NCBI GenBank assembly: GCA_019416685.1
Contig: DXWV01000108.1
Coordinates: forward strand, 22,389 to 86,388
Length of the DNA stretch: 64,000 bases
Direction: 5' to 3'
Source of the DNA: Bacteroides sp.
GTDB lineage: Bacteria; Bacteroidota; Bacteroidia; Bacteroidales; Bacteroidaceae
The notes beneath the pieces were generated by a model, which saw only the letters and a list, made by a program, of their open reading frames with translations, was not told the DNA's origin and ran no database searches. Position 1 is the stretch's first letter. Each line of letters begins with the position of its first letter. This document shows, one piece after another, positions 8,516 through 16,892 of the stretch. A program made the translations under genes and the position numbers.

Positions 8516-9919
8516 TTACTTCACGAGTTCACCGTTGATGTATAGGTTTTTTAGAGTGACATCTTGGGCTCCTTTGATATCATTACCTCCCTTAGCAACG
8601 TTGTTAAAGTGAGAATCTTCTACGCTGATATTATATACATGCTGGTCGTTATCCAGTCCGATGATAAGTACTCCTAGACGGCTTTTCTGGCAGGTTACAT
8701 TTTTCAGATGTACATTGCGCACGGTAGGAGTGAAGCCACGGTTGCACTGTTCCCGGTTCTCATATTGCAGATTGATGCGCAGTACGGCTTCTCTACACTG
8801 TCCTACGGTGATGTTGCGTACAAATACATTTTCGATGATTCCACCCCGGCAGGTACTGGTTTTTATGCGGATCACCCGGTCCAAATTCGGGCTGTCCATT
8901 TGGCAATTTTCAACAAACAGGTTGCGATAGCCGCCGGATATTTCACTACCGATAACAACGCCACCATGCCCGTTTTTCATTTTACAGTTGCGTACGATGA
9001 TGTTCTCGCTGGGTATATTCCATTTGCGCCCGTCTGCATTGCGTCCCGATTTGATGGCGATACAATCGTCACCGGTATCAAAAGTACAGTTCTCTATCAG
9101 TACATTCTTACAGGATTCCGGATCGCATCCATCTCCGTTGGGACCACGGTTGAATATATTGACACCGCGTACAATCAGACTTTCGCAAAACAGAGGGTGA
9201 ATCACCCAAAAAGGAGAGTTCAGTAGTGTGACATCTTCTATTAGAATAGTGTTACATGCATAAAGATTGATCAACTGAGGGCGTAATCCGTCTTCCGGAG
9301 TCATGATACGTTTGTATACCGGGGTCAATGTCTCGCCATACATTAGCAGACGCTCACGTCCACCGTTGCGTTGTGCCACCATTCCCTCTTTCCAGCCATA
9401 TTTGGGTGAGCCACACATGGGCCACCAGGTTTCGTTGGAGCCTTGCCCGTCAATGGTTCCTTTGCCGGTAATAGCAATATTGGTTTCGCCATAGGCGTAG
9501 ATTAGTGGGCGGGCGTTGTAACAATCCAGCCCTTCCCAACGGGTGATTACTCCGGGGAAGTATAAGCTCTGGTCGGTGAGGAATTTTAGTACGGCACCTT
9601 CTTGCAGATGAAAGTTAACATTGCTTTTCAGGGTAATGGGGCCTGTATAAAAGGTTCCTTGGGGGACAACAACTGTGCCACCACCAGCAAGGCTGCATTT
9701 GAGAATAGCCTGGTTGATGGCTTCGTGGCAGGGCTCGGTTTCATTGCCCGGTTTTGCACCAAAGTCAGTGATATTGTAGGTTTGTTTTGTAAAAGAGGTT
9801 TTCTTGATTTGTTTTTCAATCTTAGCACTTTCTTTGAATGCTTTGTCAAAGTCAATCGGGTTGGCAAAAGCAATTGCTGTTACTAACAGTAGAGACAGGA
9901 AGCTAAATCGTTTCTTCAT
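8516..9919 (-). CDS. Glycoside hydrolase family 28 (polygalacturonase-like), secreted
   Basis: 467 residues from the ATG at 9919; upstream codons in frame are not preceded by any signal and the ATG gives a clean signal peptide (KKRFSFLSLLLVTAIAFA). The mature protein begins with the pectinase-type TYNITDFGAKPGN segment. It carries the GH28 catalytic blocks: NRGPNGDGCDPESCKNV, TGDDCIAIKSG and NGHGGVVIGSEISGG, followed by RIKTSTCRGG. These supply the three aspartates and the GHG and RIK motifs of the right-handed beta-helix fold. It probably cleaves galacturonan or related pectic linkages in the periplasm or at the surface. It stands alone, with its own terminator. Confidence 0.92.
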   Translation of the reverse strand: MKKRFSFLSLLLVTAIAFANPIDFDKAFKESAKIEKQIKKTSFTKQTYNITDFGAKPGNETEPCHEAINQAILKCSLAGGGTVVVPQGTFYTGPITLKSNVNFHLQEGAVLKFLTDQSLYFPGVITRWEGLDCYNARPLIYAYGETNIAITGKGTIDGQGSNETWWPMCGSPKYGWKEGMVAQRNGGRERLLMYGETLTPVYKRIMTPEDGLRPQLINLYACNTILIEDVTLLNSPFWVIHPLFCESLIVRGVNIFNRGPNGDGCDPESCKNVLIENCTFDTGDDCIAIKSGRNADGRKWNIPSENIIVRNCKMKNGHGGVVIGSEISGGYRNLFVENCQMDSPNLDRVIRIKTSTCRGGIIENVFVRNITVGQCREAVLRINLQYENREQCNRGFTPTVRNVHLKNVTCQKSRLGVLIIGLDNDQHVYNISVEDSHFNNVAKGGNDIKGAQDVTLKNLYINGELVK

Positions 9920-9963
9920 TTGTTTTTTGTTGTTTTTTTGATGGATATTGGATTTTAAGTATG

Positions 9964-9971
9964 CAAAAATA
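9964..9971 (-). promoter_or_regulatory. Putative -7 box (TATTTTTG) of the GH28 gene
   Basis: TATTTTTG on the minus strand, 44 nt before the chosen start, matches TAnnTTTG; the -33 element is not clear. Its position agrees with choosing the ATG at 9919 over the longer frame. Confidence 0.5.
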
Positions 9972-10077
9972 CGAAGTAACGCGGGTTTGGTGCGATATAT
10001 TTTGATTGAAAGGGTGTAATTTTTGATTGATATAAGGGAGAGGAGAAGTAGAAGGGGGGATAATACTATAATAAACA

Positions 10078-10114
10078 ATAAAGAGAGACATACAGTAATA
10101 CGTCTCTCTTTATT
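10078..10114 (-). terminator. Terminator after tkt-rpiB
   Basis: TAAAGAGAGAC pairs with GTCTCTCTTTA around a 13-nt loop, 13 nt past the rpiB stop. The trailing T run is short. Confidence 0.65.
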
Positions 10115-10126
10115 AATTATCTTTAT

Positions 10127-10561
10127 TTATTTCACGGGAATCTTATCAATTCTTTTTTGATGTCTTCCTCCCTCAAATGGAGTGTTGAAGAACTCAATCA
10201 GAATCATATCAGCCTCTTCAGTGCTGATGAAGCGTCCCGGCATCACAAGTATATTTGCATCGTTGTGCTGGCGGGCCAGGTGTGCTATTGCAGCCGTCCA
10301 GCAAAGTGCAGCACGGATGCCCTGATGTTTGTTTAGCGTCATACTGATACCATTTCCGCTTCCACAAATGGCAATGCCCGGATAGCATTCGCCAGCTTCT
10401 ACTGCCAATGCTAACGGGTGCGCAAAATCAGGATAATCGCAACTTTCAGCAGAATAAGTACCAAAGTCTTTGTATTCCCAACCTTTTGCCTGCAACCAAC
10501 CCCGAACGAATTCTTTTAGCTCAAATCCGGCATGGTCGCAGCATAGTCCGATTTTTTTCAT
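10127..10561 (-). CDS. rpiB: Ribose-5-phosphate isomerase B
   Basis: 144 residues, typical length. The RpiB signature is present: GLCCDHAGFELKEFV at the N-terminus, DYPDFAHPLA, and the phosphate-loop segment ICGSGNGISMTLNKHQGIRA with its catalytic cysteine; NDANILVMPGRFI follows. It interconverts ribose-5-phosphate and ribulose-5-phosphate in the cytoplasm. Its ATG overlaps the transketolase stop by one base (TAATG), so the two pentose-phosphate enzymes are translationally coupled. Confidence 0.96.
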   Translation of the reverse strand: MKKIGLCCDHAGFELKEFVRGWLQAKGWEYKDFGTYSAESCDYPDFAHPLALAVEAGECYPGIAICGSGNGISMTLNKHQGIRAALCWTAAIAHLARQHNDANILVMPGRFISTEEADMILIEFFNTPFEGGRHQKRIDKIPVK

Positions 10562-12570
10562 TATAACATCTCTTTTACCTGGTTGTATACATTGGCGGCA
10601 GTGAAGCCCAGCTTCTCGTCCAGCACTGTGTAAGGAGCAGAGAAACCAAATGATTCAAGACCGAAAACTTTTCCATTAGCACCTACAAGACCTTGCAGAT
10701 TTACGGGCAGACCAGCAGTGAGACCGAAAATCTTTGTACCTGCCGGAAGTACTGACTCCTGGTATGCTTTATCCTGACTGCGGAACAAACCTTCGGAAGG
10801 TGCCGAGACGATACGTACCTTCACACCGTCTTTGCGAAGCAATTCGGCTCCGGCAATGAGGGTGGCTACTTCTGATCCGGAAGCTACCAGGGTTACGTCC
10901 GGGTTCTCGTCAGAGCCGGCAACAATATAGGCTCCTTTGGCCACTTGTGCATAGTCGTTTCCTGCAGGCAGGCTGACGATGTTTTGGCGAGAAAGGATCA
11001 GAGCAGTCGGGGTGTAGATATTCTCCATAGCCAGTTTCCATGCAATAGTAGTCTCTTCGGCATCTGCCGGACGGAGTACAAGCATGGAGTTGTGGCCTTT
11101 GTGATTTTTCAGTTTCTCCATCAGGCGGATTTGTGCTTCCTGTTCTACGGGTTCGTGAGTAGGGCCATCTTCGCCTACCCGGAATGCATCGTGTGACCAG
11201 ATGAACTTCACGGGTTGTTCCATCAGGGCTGCCATGCGGATGGCGGGTTTCATATAGTCGGAGAATACGAAGAAGGTAGCACATGCCGGAATAACGCCAC
11301 CGTGAAGTGACATACCGATGCAGACGCAAGCCATGCTCAATTCTGATACGCCGGCTTGGAAGAAAGCTCCGCTAAAGTCACCACGTTTGAAGGCATGTGT
11401 CTTTTTGAGGAAACCGTCTGTCTTATCAGAATTAGAAAGATCGGCAGATGCTACTATCATATTCTCTACTTGTGTAGCCAGTGCGCTCAATACAGTGGCC
11501 GAAGCGGCACGAGTAGCTACGTTGGGTTTCTGTTCGATAGCGTCCCAGTTTACTTTTGGAGCTTTTCCTGCAAAGAAGTTGGCCATTTTAGCTGCCAGTT
11601 CCGGGTTGGTTTTGGCCCATTCGGCTTTCGCCGCATATTTTTCAGCTACTATTTTTTTTAGGTCTTCGGTACGTTTGGCATACAATTCGGCTACTTCCGG
11701 GAAAATAGCGAACGGTTCGTCAGGGTTTCCACCCAGATTCTTGATTGTATTGATGTAAGCGTCACCGCCCAATGGTGCACCGTGTGTAGCACAGTTGGCT
11801 TCGTAGCTGCTGCCGTCGGCTTTGCGTGCTCCCTTGCCCATAGTGGTTTTTCCAATGATAAGTGTAGGACGTTTGCTTTCTGCTTTTGCTTCTTTGAGGG
11901 CAGTGCGGATAGCATCAGGATCATTTCCGTTGATTTCGATAACGTTCCAGTCCCATGCTTTGTATTTCATGGCCACATTTTCTGTTGTCACCTCTTTGGT
12001 TTCGGTAGAAAGCTGAATATCGTTAGAGTCATAGAACATGATGAGGTTGTCTAGTCCCAGAGTTCCGGCAATGCGTCCGGCTCCTTGCGAAATCTCTTCC
12101 TGAATACCACCATCGGAGATATAGGCATAGATAGTCTGGTTCATTACTTCACCAAAGCGTGCTTTGAGGAATTTGGCTGCGATAGCGGCTCCTACTGCAA
12201 AGGTATGTCCTTGTCCCAACGGACCGGAAGTATTTTCCACACCACGCATGATGTCTACTTCGGGGTGTCCCGGAGTGGGGCTTCCCCATTGGCGGAACTG
12301 TGCCAGTTCTGCCAGTGTATATTTGCCGGTCAGTGCAAGTACGGAGTAGAGCATTGGTGACATATGACCCGGATCGAGGAAGAAGCGGTCACGTCCTTCC
12401 CATCGGGGATTCTGAGGATCATATACTAAGAACTCAGAGAAAAGTACGTTTATAAAATCCGCACCTCCCATAGCACCACCCGGATGTCCGGAGTTGGCTT
12501 TTTCAACCATTGATGCAGCAAGAATACGGATATTGTCCGCTGCACGGTTCATAAGTTTGCTTTCGTTCAT
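10561..12570 (-). CDS. tkt: Transketolase
   Basis: 669 residues from the ATG at 12570; the longer frame back to 12615 starts with a TTG inside the promoter and is rejected. Features in order: SGHPGGAMGGADF near residue 27, the TPP-binding SDGGIQEEISQGAGR near 155, the pyrimidine domain with SHDAFRVGEDGPTHEPVEQ, and the C-terminal domain ending near EKLGFTAANVYNQ. It transfers two-carbon units between ketose and aldose phosphates in the non-oxidative pentose phosphate pathway. Cotranscribed with rpiB. The upstream 81-bp element at 12601-12681 is shared with thrS. Confidence 0.96.
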   Translation of the reverse strand: MNESKLMNRAADNIRILAASMVEKANSGHPGGAMGGADFINVLFSEFLVYDPQNPRWEGRDRFFLDPGHMSPMLYSVLALTGKYTLAELAQFRQWGSPTPGHPEVDIMRGVENTSGPLGQGHTFAVGAAIAAKFLKARFGEVMNQTIYAYISDGGIQEEISQGAGRIAGTLGLDNLIMFYDSNDIQLSTETKEVTTENVAMKYKAWDWNVIEINGNDPDAIRTALKEAKAESKRPTLIIGKTTMGKGARKADGSSYEANCATHGAPLGGDAYINTIKNLGGNPDEPFAIFPEVAELYAKRTEDLKKIVAEKYAAKAEWAKTNPELAAKMANFFAGKAPKVNWDAIEQKPNVATRAASATVLSALATQVENMIVASADLSNSDKTDGFLKKTHAFKRGDFSGAFFQAGVSELSMACVCIGMSLHGGVIPACATFFVFSDYMKPAIRMAALMEQPVKFIWSHDAFRVGEDGPTHEPVEQEAQIRLMEKLKNHKGHNSMLVLRPADAEETTIAWKLAMENIYTPTALILSRQNIVSLPAGNDYAQVAKGAYIVAGSDENPDVTLVASGSEVATLIAGAELLRKDGVKVRIVSAPSEGLFRSQDKAYQESVLPAGTKIFGLTAGLPVNLQGLVGANGKVFGLESFGFSAPYTVLDEKLGFTAANVYNQVKEML

Positions 12571-12600
12571 ATTTATAATGATTAAGTTTTCATATTTTTT

Positions 12601-12681
12601 GCAAAGATAATGCAAACCGAGAGCAGAATAAAATGAACGTGTTCATTTTTTATGCCAAGGTGCAGCTTACCTTCGCTTTTT
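12601..12681 (-). promoter_or_regulatory. 81-bp promoter/operator element of tkt, matched upstream of thrS
   Basis: Read on the minus strand it runs from AAAAAGCGAAGG to TATCTTTGC and is 77/81 identical to 61209-61289, without gaps. It contains a 9-bp inverted repeat AAAATGAAC-GT-GTTCATTTT (12630-12649) and ends in a TATCTTTG -7 box (12602-12609). Both copies end 30 nt before their start codon. The palindrome overlaps the expected -33 region and so looks like an operator. A further TATCTTTG lies just upstream at about 12684-12691. Confidence 0.8.
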
Positions 12682-12814
12682 CCGCAAAGATAAGTCTTTA
12701 ACGTTAATTATCGGGCATAAGAAGGGGGCTTTTTTCAATCTTTGTTTAAAGTCCGAAAGCGCTCTTCTTGTGCTGCGTACAATAACTATTTGTCCTTATC
12801 GTACTTATATCAAC

Positions 12815-12854
12815 AAAAAGAGAGACACATCTGTTTAGGATATGTCCCTCTTTA
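12815..12854 (-). terminator. Terminator after galK
   Basis: AAAGAGGGACATAT pairs with ATGTGTCTCTCTTT, followed by T on the minus strand, 20 nt past the galK stop. The stretch 12682-12814 shows only AT-rich sequence. Confidence 0.7.
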
Positions 12855-12873
12855 TAGAAGTTAGTTTTTGTTA

Positions 12874-14028
12874 TTATACGAGTTTTCTTGAACCGTCTCC
12901 GATTACAACATCATACACTTTGGGGCTTCTGCCAAATTTTGCTTTGAATGCCTCTTTTGCCTTTTCGATGAAGTTGTCGTACAATTCTTCTTTAACCAGG
13001 TTGATTGTACAGCCACCAAAACCGCCACCCATAACGCGTGAACCGGTTACGCCACATTCTTTTGCCAAGTCGTTGAGGAAGTCGAGCTCTTCGCAGCTTA
13101 CTTCGTAGAGCTTGCTCATGCCGTGATGTGTTTCGTACATTTTCTTACCTACTGTTTCGTAGTCGCTTACTTCCAGTGCATCGCAAACGTCGAGTACGCG
13201 TTGAACTTCTTCAATCACATATTCAGCACGCATATAGTCTTCGTCACTGATGTCTGCTTTGGCTTCTTTGAGCATATCCATGGTGCAGTCGCGAAGGAAT
13301 TCTACGTGCGGATGCTTCTTTTGGATAGCAGCAACAGCAGCTTCGCAACTCTGGCGGCGCTTGTTGTAAGCCGATGAAGCAAGTTCGTGTTTTACTACAG
13401 AGTCTACCAGTACAAGACGATAGCCTTCCGGTTTGAACGGAAAGTACTGATATTCCAGCGAGCGGCAATCCAAGCGGATCAGACTACCTGCTTTTCCGAA
13501 TACAGAAGCAAACTGATCCATAATACCACAGTTCACACCGCAATAGTTGTGCTCTGTAGCCTGTCCTACTTTAGCCAGTTCAAATTTGTCTATCTTGTTA
13601 TCACCAAACAGGTCATTCAGTGCAAAAGCGTATGTGCTTTCGAGTGCTGCTGACGAAGACATACCAGCTCCCAGCGGCACATCGCCGGAGAAAGCTGTAT
13701 TGAATCCCTTCACATCAACACCGCGTTTAATCATTTCACGGCATACACCGAAAATGTATCTTGCCCAGCTTGCTTTCGGAGCATCTTCTTCGTTCAACCC
13801 GAATGATACATAATCTTTCAGGTCGATAGAATATGCGTTGACTGTATTGGTTCCGTTTGGTTTGATTTCTGCAATCATGCCTTTGTCTATGGCTCCCGGG
13901 AATACGAATCCACCATTGTAGTCGGTATGTTCGCCGATAAGGTTGATACGGCCCGGTGAGGCGTAAACTGATCCTGTAGTTCCGTCAAAGTGTTTAATAA
14001 AACGGCTTCTTACGTGTTCTATATCCAT
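12874..14028 (-). CDS. galK: Galactokinase
   Basis: 384 residues from the ATG at 14028; the extension to 14067 would overlap the transporter gene. GHMP-kinase hallmarks are present: GRINLIGEHTDYNGGFVFP (galactokinase signature) near residue 20, VPLGAGMSSSAALE (ATP phosphate loop) near 125, and VMGGGFGGCTINLV near 340. It phosphorylates galactose to galactose-1-phosphate in the Leloir pathway. Order on the minus strand is galM, transporter, galK. The transferase (galT) and galE are not in this window. Confidence 0.96.
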   Translation of the reverse strand: MDIEHVRSRFIKHFDGTTGSVYASPGRINLIGEHTDYNGGFVFPGAIDKGMIAEIKPNGTNTVNAYSIDLKDYVSFGLNEEDAPKASWARYIFGVCREMIKRGVDVKGFNTAFSGDVPLGAGMSSSAALESTYAFALNDLFGDNKIDKFELAKVGQATEHNYCGVNCGIMDQFASVFGKAGSLIRLDCRSLEYQYFPFKPEGYRLVLVDSVVKHELASSAYNKRRQSCEAAVAAIQKKHPHVEFLRDCTMDMLKEAKADISDEDYMRAEYVIEEVQRVLDVCDALEVSDYETVGKKMYETHHGMSKLYEVSCEELDFLNDLAKECGVTGSRVMGGGFGGCTINLVKEELYDNFIEKAKEAFKAKFGRSPKVYDVVIGDGSRKLV

Positions 14029-14059
14029 GATAATATTTTTTAATTGGTTAATAAATAGT

Positions 14060-15379
14060 TTATTCAACCGGAATATTCTTGTTTACATTCTTGCAACCGA
14101 TCAGTGCGTAGTACAGCATGTAAGCTACACCGGCAAAGATTACCCAGAAGCTTGACATATAGCTGCTTGTTACGTCGGCTACACCACCCTGAATAAGCGG
14201 AAGGATACCACCACCGCATACCATTACCATGAAGATACCTGATGCCATTGCGGTATATTTGCCCAGACCTTCTACGGCCAAGTTGAAGATGCCGCCCCAC
14301 ATGATAGAAGTACAAAGACCACAAAGGATGAAGAACATGATACCGATAGGCACATTTGCCATACCGAAGCTGATATCTGATTTGAATACAGGCATATTGA
14401 TTGTGGCTTCAACCGGAGCAAACATACCTACAAGCAGAAAGCCCAGTGCGAACAAACAAACGGTAGTCAACTGAGTTTTGCTGGAAAACTTAGCGCCAAG
14501 TGCACCACCGCAAAGACGACCGATCATCATCAGGAACCAATAAGTACCTACGATAGAACCTGCCATAGCGGTATCCATACCGATACCTTTTGCGCCGGCA
14601 GCTTCCGGAGAAGTAGTCAGGAACAGGTTTACGAAGTTAGGGATACCTACTTCAACGCCTACGTATACGAAGATAGCAACTGTTCCGAGTACGAAGTGAC
14701 GGAAAGACATCGGACTGTGAGTATCTTTCACCTTGTGGTCTGAAGCGTGCTCCATGTGCGGTTCCGGAAGTTTCATACTGCCCAATACAATGAATGCTAT
14801 AGCGAAGATACCCATTGCGATGAACAATGCAGGATTAGCGTCACTAATCTTGGTATCCTGGCTGATAGTACCAATCAGATAACCACCCAATACCGGAACG
14901 ATAGTAGCTGCGATAGAATTCAGAGAACCTCCGAACTGAATCAACTGGTTACCTTTTTTGCCACCGCCGCCCAGTGTGTTTAACATCGGATTTACTACAG
15001 CATTCAGCATACACATAGAGAAACCGGAAACGAAAGCACCGCCCAGGTATACCCAGAAAGCAATCAATTCACCGGGAGCGTAAGAGATCTGTCCGGAAAG
15101 GAACTGAATTCCTACGCCGACAAATCCTACGGCAACGGCGATTAACGCTGTTTTCTTATAACCGATTCTTTTCAGCATAATACCGGCAGGAAGACCCATA
15201 AAGGCATAAGCTATGAAGTTTGCTGCGTTACCCAACTGAGTCATCCAGTTAGGAGCATTGAATTGTTCTTTTACGATGAGTCCGAGAGGATTGGTAAATC
15301 CGGTTACGAACGAAATCATTGCGAAGAGGGCGAACATCATTGCAATAGGCAATAGATAGTTCTTTTTCTGTTGTGTCAT
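14060..15379 (-). CDS. gluP: Glucose/galactose MFS transporter (FucP/GluP family)
   Basis: 439 residues, about twelve membrane segments. The N-terminus (LPIAMMFALFAMISFVTGF) and SFVTGFTNPLGLIVKEQF match the fucose/glucose-galactose:H+ symporter family. GYKKTALIAVAVGFVGVG and the loop GGGGKKGNQLIQFGGSLNS are further typical segments. It imports glucose or galactose across the inner membrane. It sits 31 nt upstream of galK and 138 nt downstream of galM, so galactose uptake and phosphorylation are coexpressed. Confidence 0.92.
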   Translation of the reverse strand: MTQQKKNYLLPIAMMFALFAMISFVTGFTNPLGLIVKEQFNAPNWMTQLGNAANFIAYAFMGLPAGIMLKRIGYKKTALIAVAVGFVGVGIQFLSGQISYAPGELIAFWVYLGGAFVSGFSMCMLNAVVNPMLNTLGGGGKKGNQLIQFGGSLNSIAATIVPVLGGYLIGTISQDTKISDANPALFIAMGIFAIAFIVLGSMKLPEPHMEHASDHKVKDTHSPMSFRHFVLGTVAIFVYVGVEVGIPNFVNLFLTTSPEAAGAKGIGMDTAMAGSIVGTYWFLMMIGRLCGGALGAKFSSKTQLTTVCLFALGFLLVGMFAPVEATINMPVFKSDISFGMANVPIGIMFFILCGLCTSIMWGGIFNLAVEGLGKYTAMASGIFMVMVCGGGILPLIQGGVADVTSSYMSSFWVIFAGVAYMLYYALIGCKNVNKNIPVE

Positions 15380-15433
15380 GGTTTTAAAAAAGTTGTTAGT
15401 TTATAAAATTAGGTTAGTAAAATCTTCTTTTTG

Positions 15434-15522
15434 GTTGAAAGTTAAGAGTTGAAAATTGAAAGTTACTTACTATGCAACATGTAGCGCAGCTAACTTTCAA
15501 TTTTCAACTCTTAACTTTCAAC
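15434..15522. repeat. Perfect 32-bp inverted repeat, family B
   Basis: Arms at 15434-15465 and 15491-15522 are exact reverse complements, separated by a 25-nt loop. The arms are built from GTTGAAA/GTTAAGAGTTGAAAATT units. It lies between galM and the transporter gene; its right arm reaches the galM stop codon (15518-15520). RNA from either strand would fold into a very stable hairpin and could reduce or shape expression of the downstream genes. Confidence 0.95.
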
Positions 15523-16633
15523 TATTCAAGTTTTCTGTAGAAAACTTGTAAATCGTTACCTGTTGGTACTCGTCTCCCGGGAGCAGTACTGCCGAGGGAA
15601 AATGAGGCTTGTTGGGCGTGTCGGGGAAGCATTGTGCTTCGAAGCAGATGGCACTGCGAGCCGGGAAGGTGGCGCCATGTGAGCCTTCAAAGCCATTAAG
15701 CCAGTTGCCTGTATAGAGTTGCACACCGGCTTCGGTGGTGTAAACTTCCATCACACGTCCGCTTATGGGGTCTGTGCAAGTAGCTGCCAGGTCCAGCGAA
15801 CCGGCTTCCTGCTTATTGAGTACGTAACAATGATCGTATCCTGCGCCGAAGACAAGTTGCTCAAACGCGTCATTGATGCGTTCGCCCACCGTGTGAGGAG
15901 TACGGAAATCCATTGGAGTTCCTTCTACTTTGGCAATTTCCCCCGTAGGTATAGATACTTCGTCTATCGGAGTATAGAAATCGGCATTGATTGTGACGAT
16001 GTTATTTTCTACTGTCGGAGTGGGGTTGGCAATACCTGCCAGGTTGAAGAACCCATGGTTGGTAAGATTTACAACGGTAGCTTTGTCGGTAGTGGCACGG
16101 TATTCGATAACCAGTGCATTTTCCTCTTCTTCGAGTCTATAAGTCATTTCTACTTCCAGGTTGCCTGGGAACCCTTCTTCTCCGTCAGCCGATACGTAAT
16201 TGAAAATGATTGTACTTTCATCTATTTGATCGGCATCCCACACACGTGCATGAAATCCGGTAGGTCCTCCGTGCAGAGAATTGGGGCCATTGTTGATTGT
16301 CAGCGAGTGTTCTTCGGCATAAAGTGTGAATTTACCTTTGGCAATACGGTTGCCATAACGACCGATAGTGGTACTGAGGAATGGTTCCGGGCTATTTATT
16401 ACATGATCTATGCTGTCGTGCCCAAGGATAACGTTGGCATATTTTCCGTTTTTATCGGGGACCATGATGGAGAGAATGGCGCAACCGTAGTTTGTTACGG
16501 CAACTTCCATCCCCTTTTTATTTTTGAGGATAAATAAGTCTGTTTGCTTATCGTCGATATCCTTTTGAAAATCCTTCCGGATTAGTCCGGATAAATTTCC
16601 TTCTGTTGGGAATGTGTTATTCATGTCTGGCAT
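15518..16633 (-). CDS. galM: Aldose 1-epimerase (mutarotase)
   Basis: 371 residues from ATG 16633, or 368 from ATG 16624; neither has a Shine-Dalgarno sequence, and a TTG at 16651 is unlikely. Family features: VTNYGCAILSIMVPDKNG, TTIGRYGNRIAKGKF, NGPNSLHGGPTGFHARVWD with the catalytic-region histidine, NLTNHGFFNLAG with the second histidine, and the C-terminal FPARSAICFEAQCFPDTPN with the catalytic glutamate. It interconverts alpha and beta anomers of galactose or glucose, feeding galK. First gene of the gal cluster and divergent from manA. Confidence 0.94.
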   Translation of the reverse strand: MPDMNNTFPTEGNLSGLIRKDFQKDIDDKQTDLFILKNKKGMEVAVTNYGCAILSIMVPDKNGKYANVILGHDSIDHVINSPEPFLSTTIGRYGNRIAKGKFTLYAEEHSLTINNGPNSLHGGPTGFHARVWDADQIDESTIIFNYVSADGEEGFPGNLEVEMTYRLEEEENALVIEYRATTDKATVVNLTNHGFFNLAGIANPTPTVENNIVTINADFYTPIDEVSIPTGEIAKVEGTPMDFRTPHTVGERINDAFEQLVFGAGYDHCYVLNKQEAGSLDLAATCTDPISGRVMEVYTTEAGVQLYTGNWLNGFEGSHGATFPARSAICFEAQCFPDTPNKPHFPSAVLLPGDEYQQVTIYKFSTENLNS

Positions 16634-16829
16634 ATATAAAATTTCTTGCAAATAAAGCTAAATTCTTTCGTACTCCCAAATTATTCATGGTAAATCTATT
16701 CGGAGATTTAGGAAAGTTTAGCGTTTAGTTTCACGGGGGATAAAACTTACTTTCGTGTCGATTCTATGAAATTTTGGTGATGAATTTAATATAAAACGCC
16801 CGGTTCTGTGTATTATTTGATATTTTTTG

Positions 16830-16837
16830 TATGTTTG
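16830..16837 (+). promoter_or_regulatory. Putative -7 box (TATGTTTG) of manA
   Basis: TATGTTTG lies 55 nt before the manA start in the divergent galM/manA spacer (16634-16892). A TTTG at 16816 is too close (10 nt) to be the -33 element. Confidence 0.4.
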
Positions 16838-16892
16838 TCCTCTGATTACCAAATCAAGAATTATAATCTAAGTTTATTAACAGAAAAACAAA

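Noticed and set aside
8516..10078. Longer GH28 protein from 10078
   Set aside because: The extra 53 residues precede and hide a clean signal peptide and would span the likely promoter.
10561..12615. Longer transketolase from 12615
   Set aside because: The first codon is a TTG overlapping the promoter -7 region; the ATG at 12570 gives the usual length.
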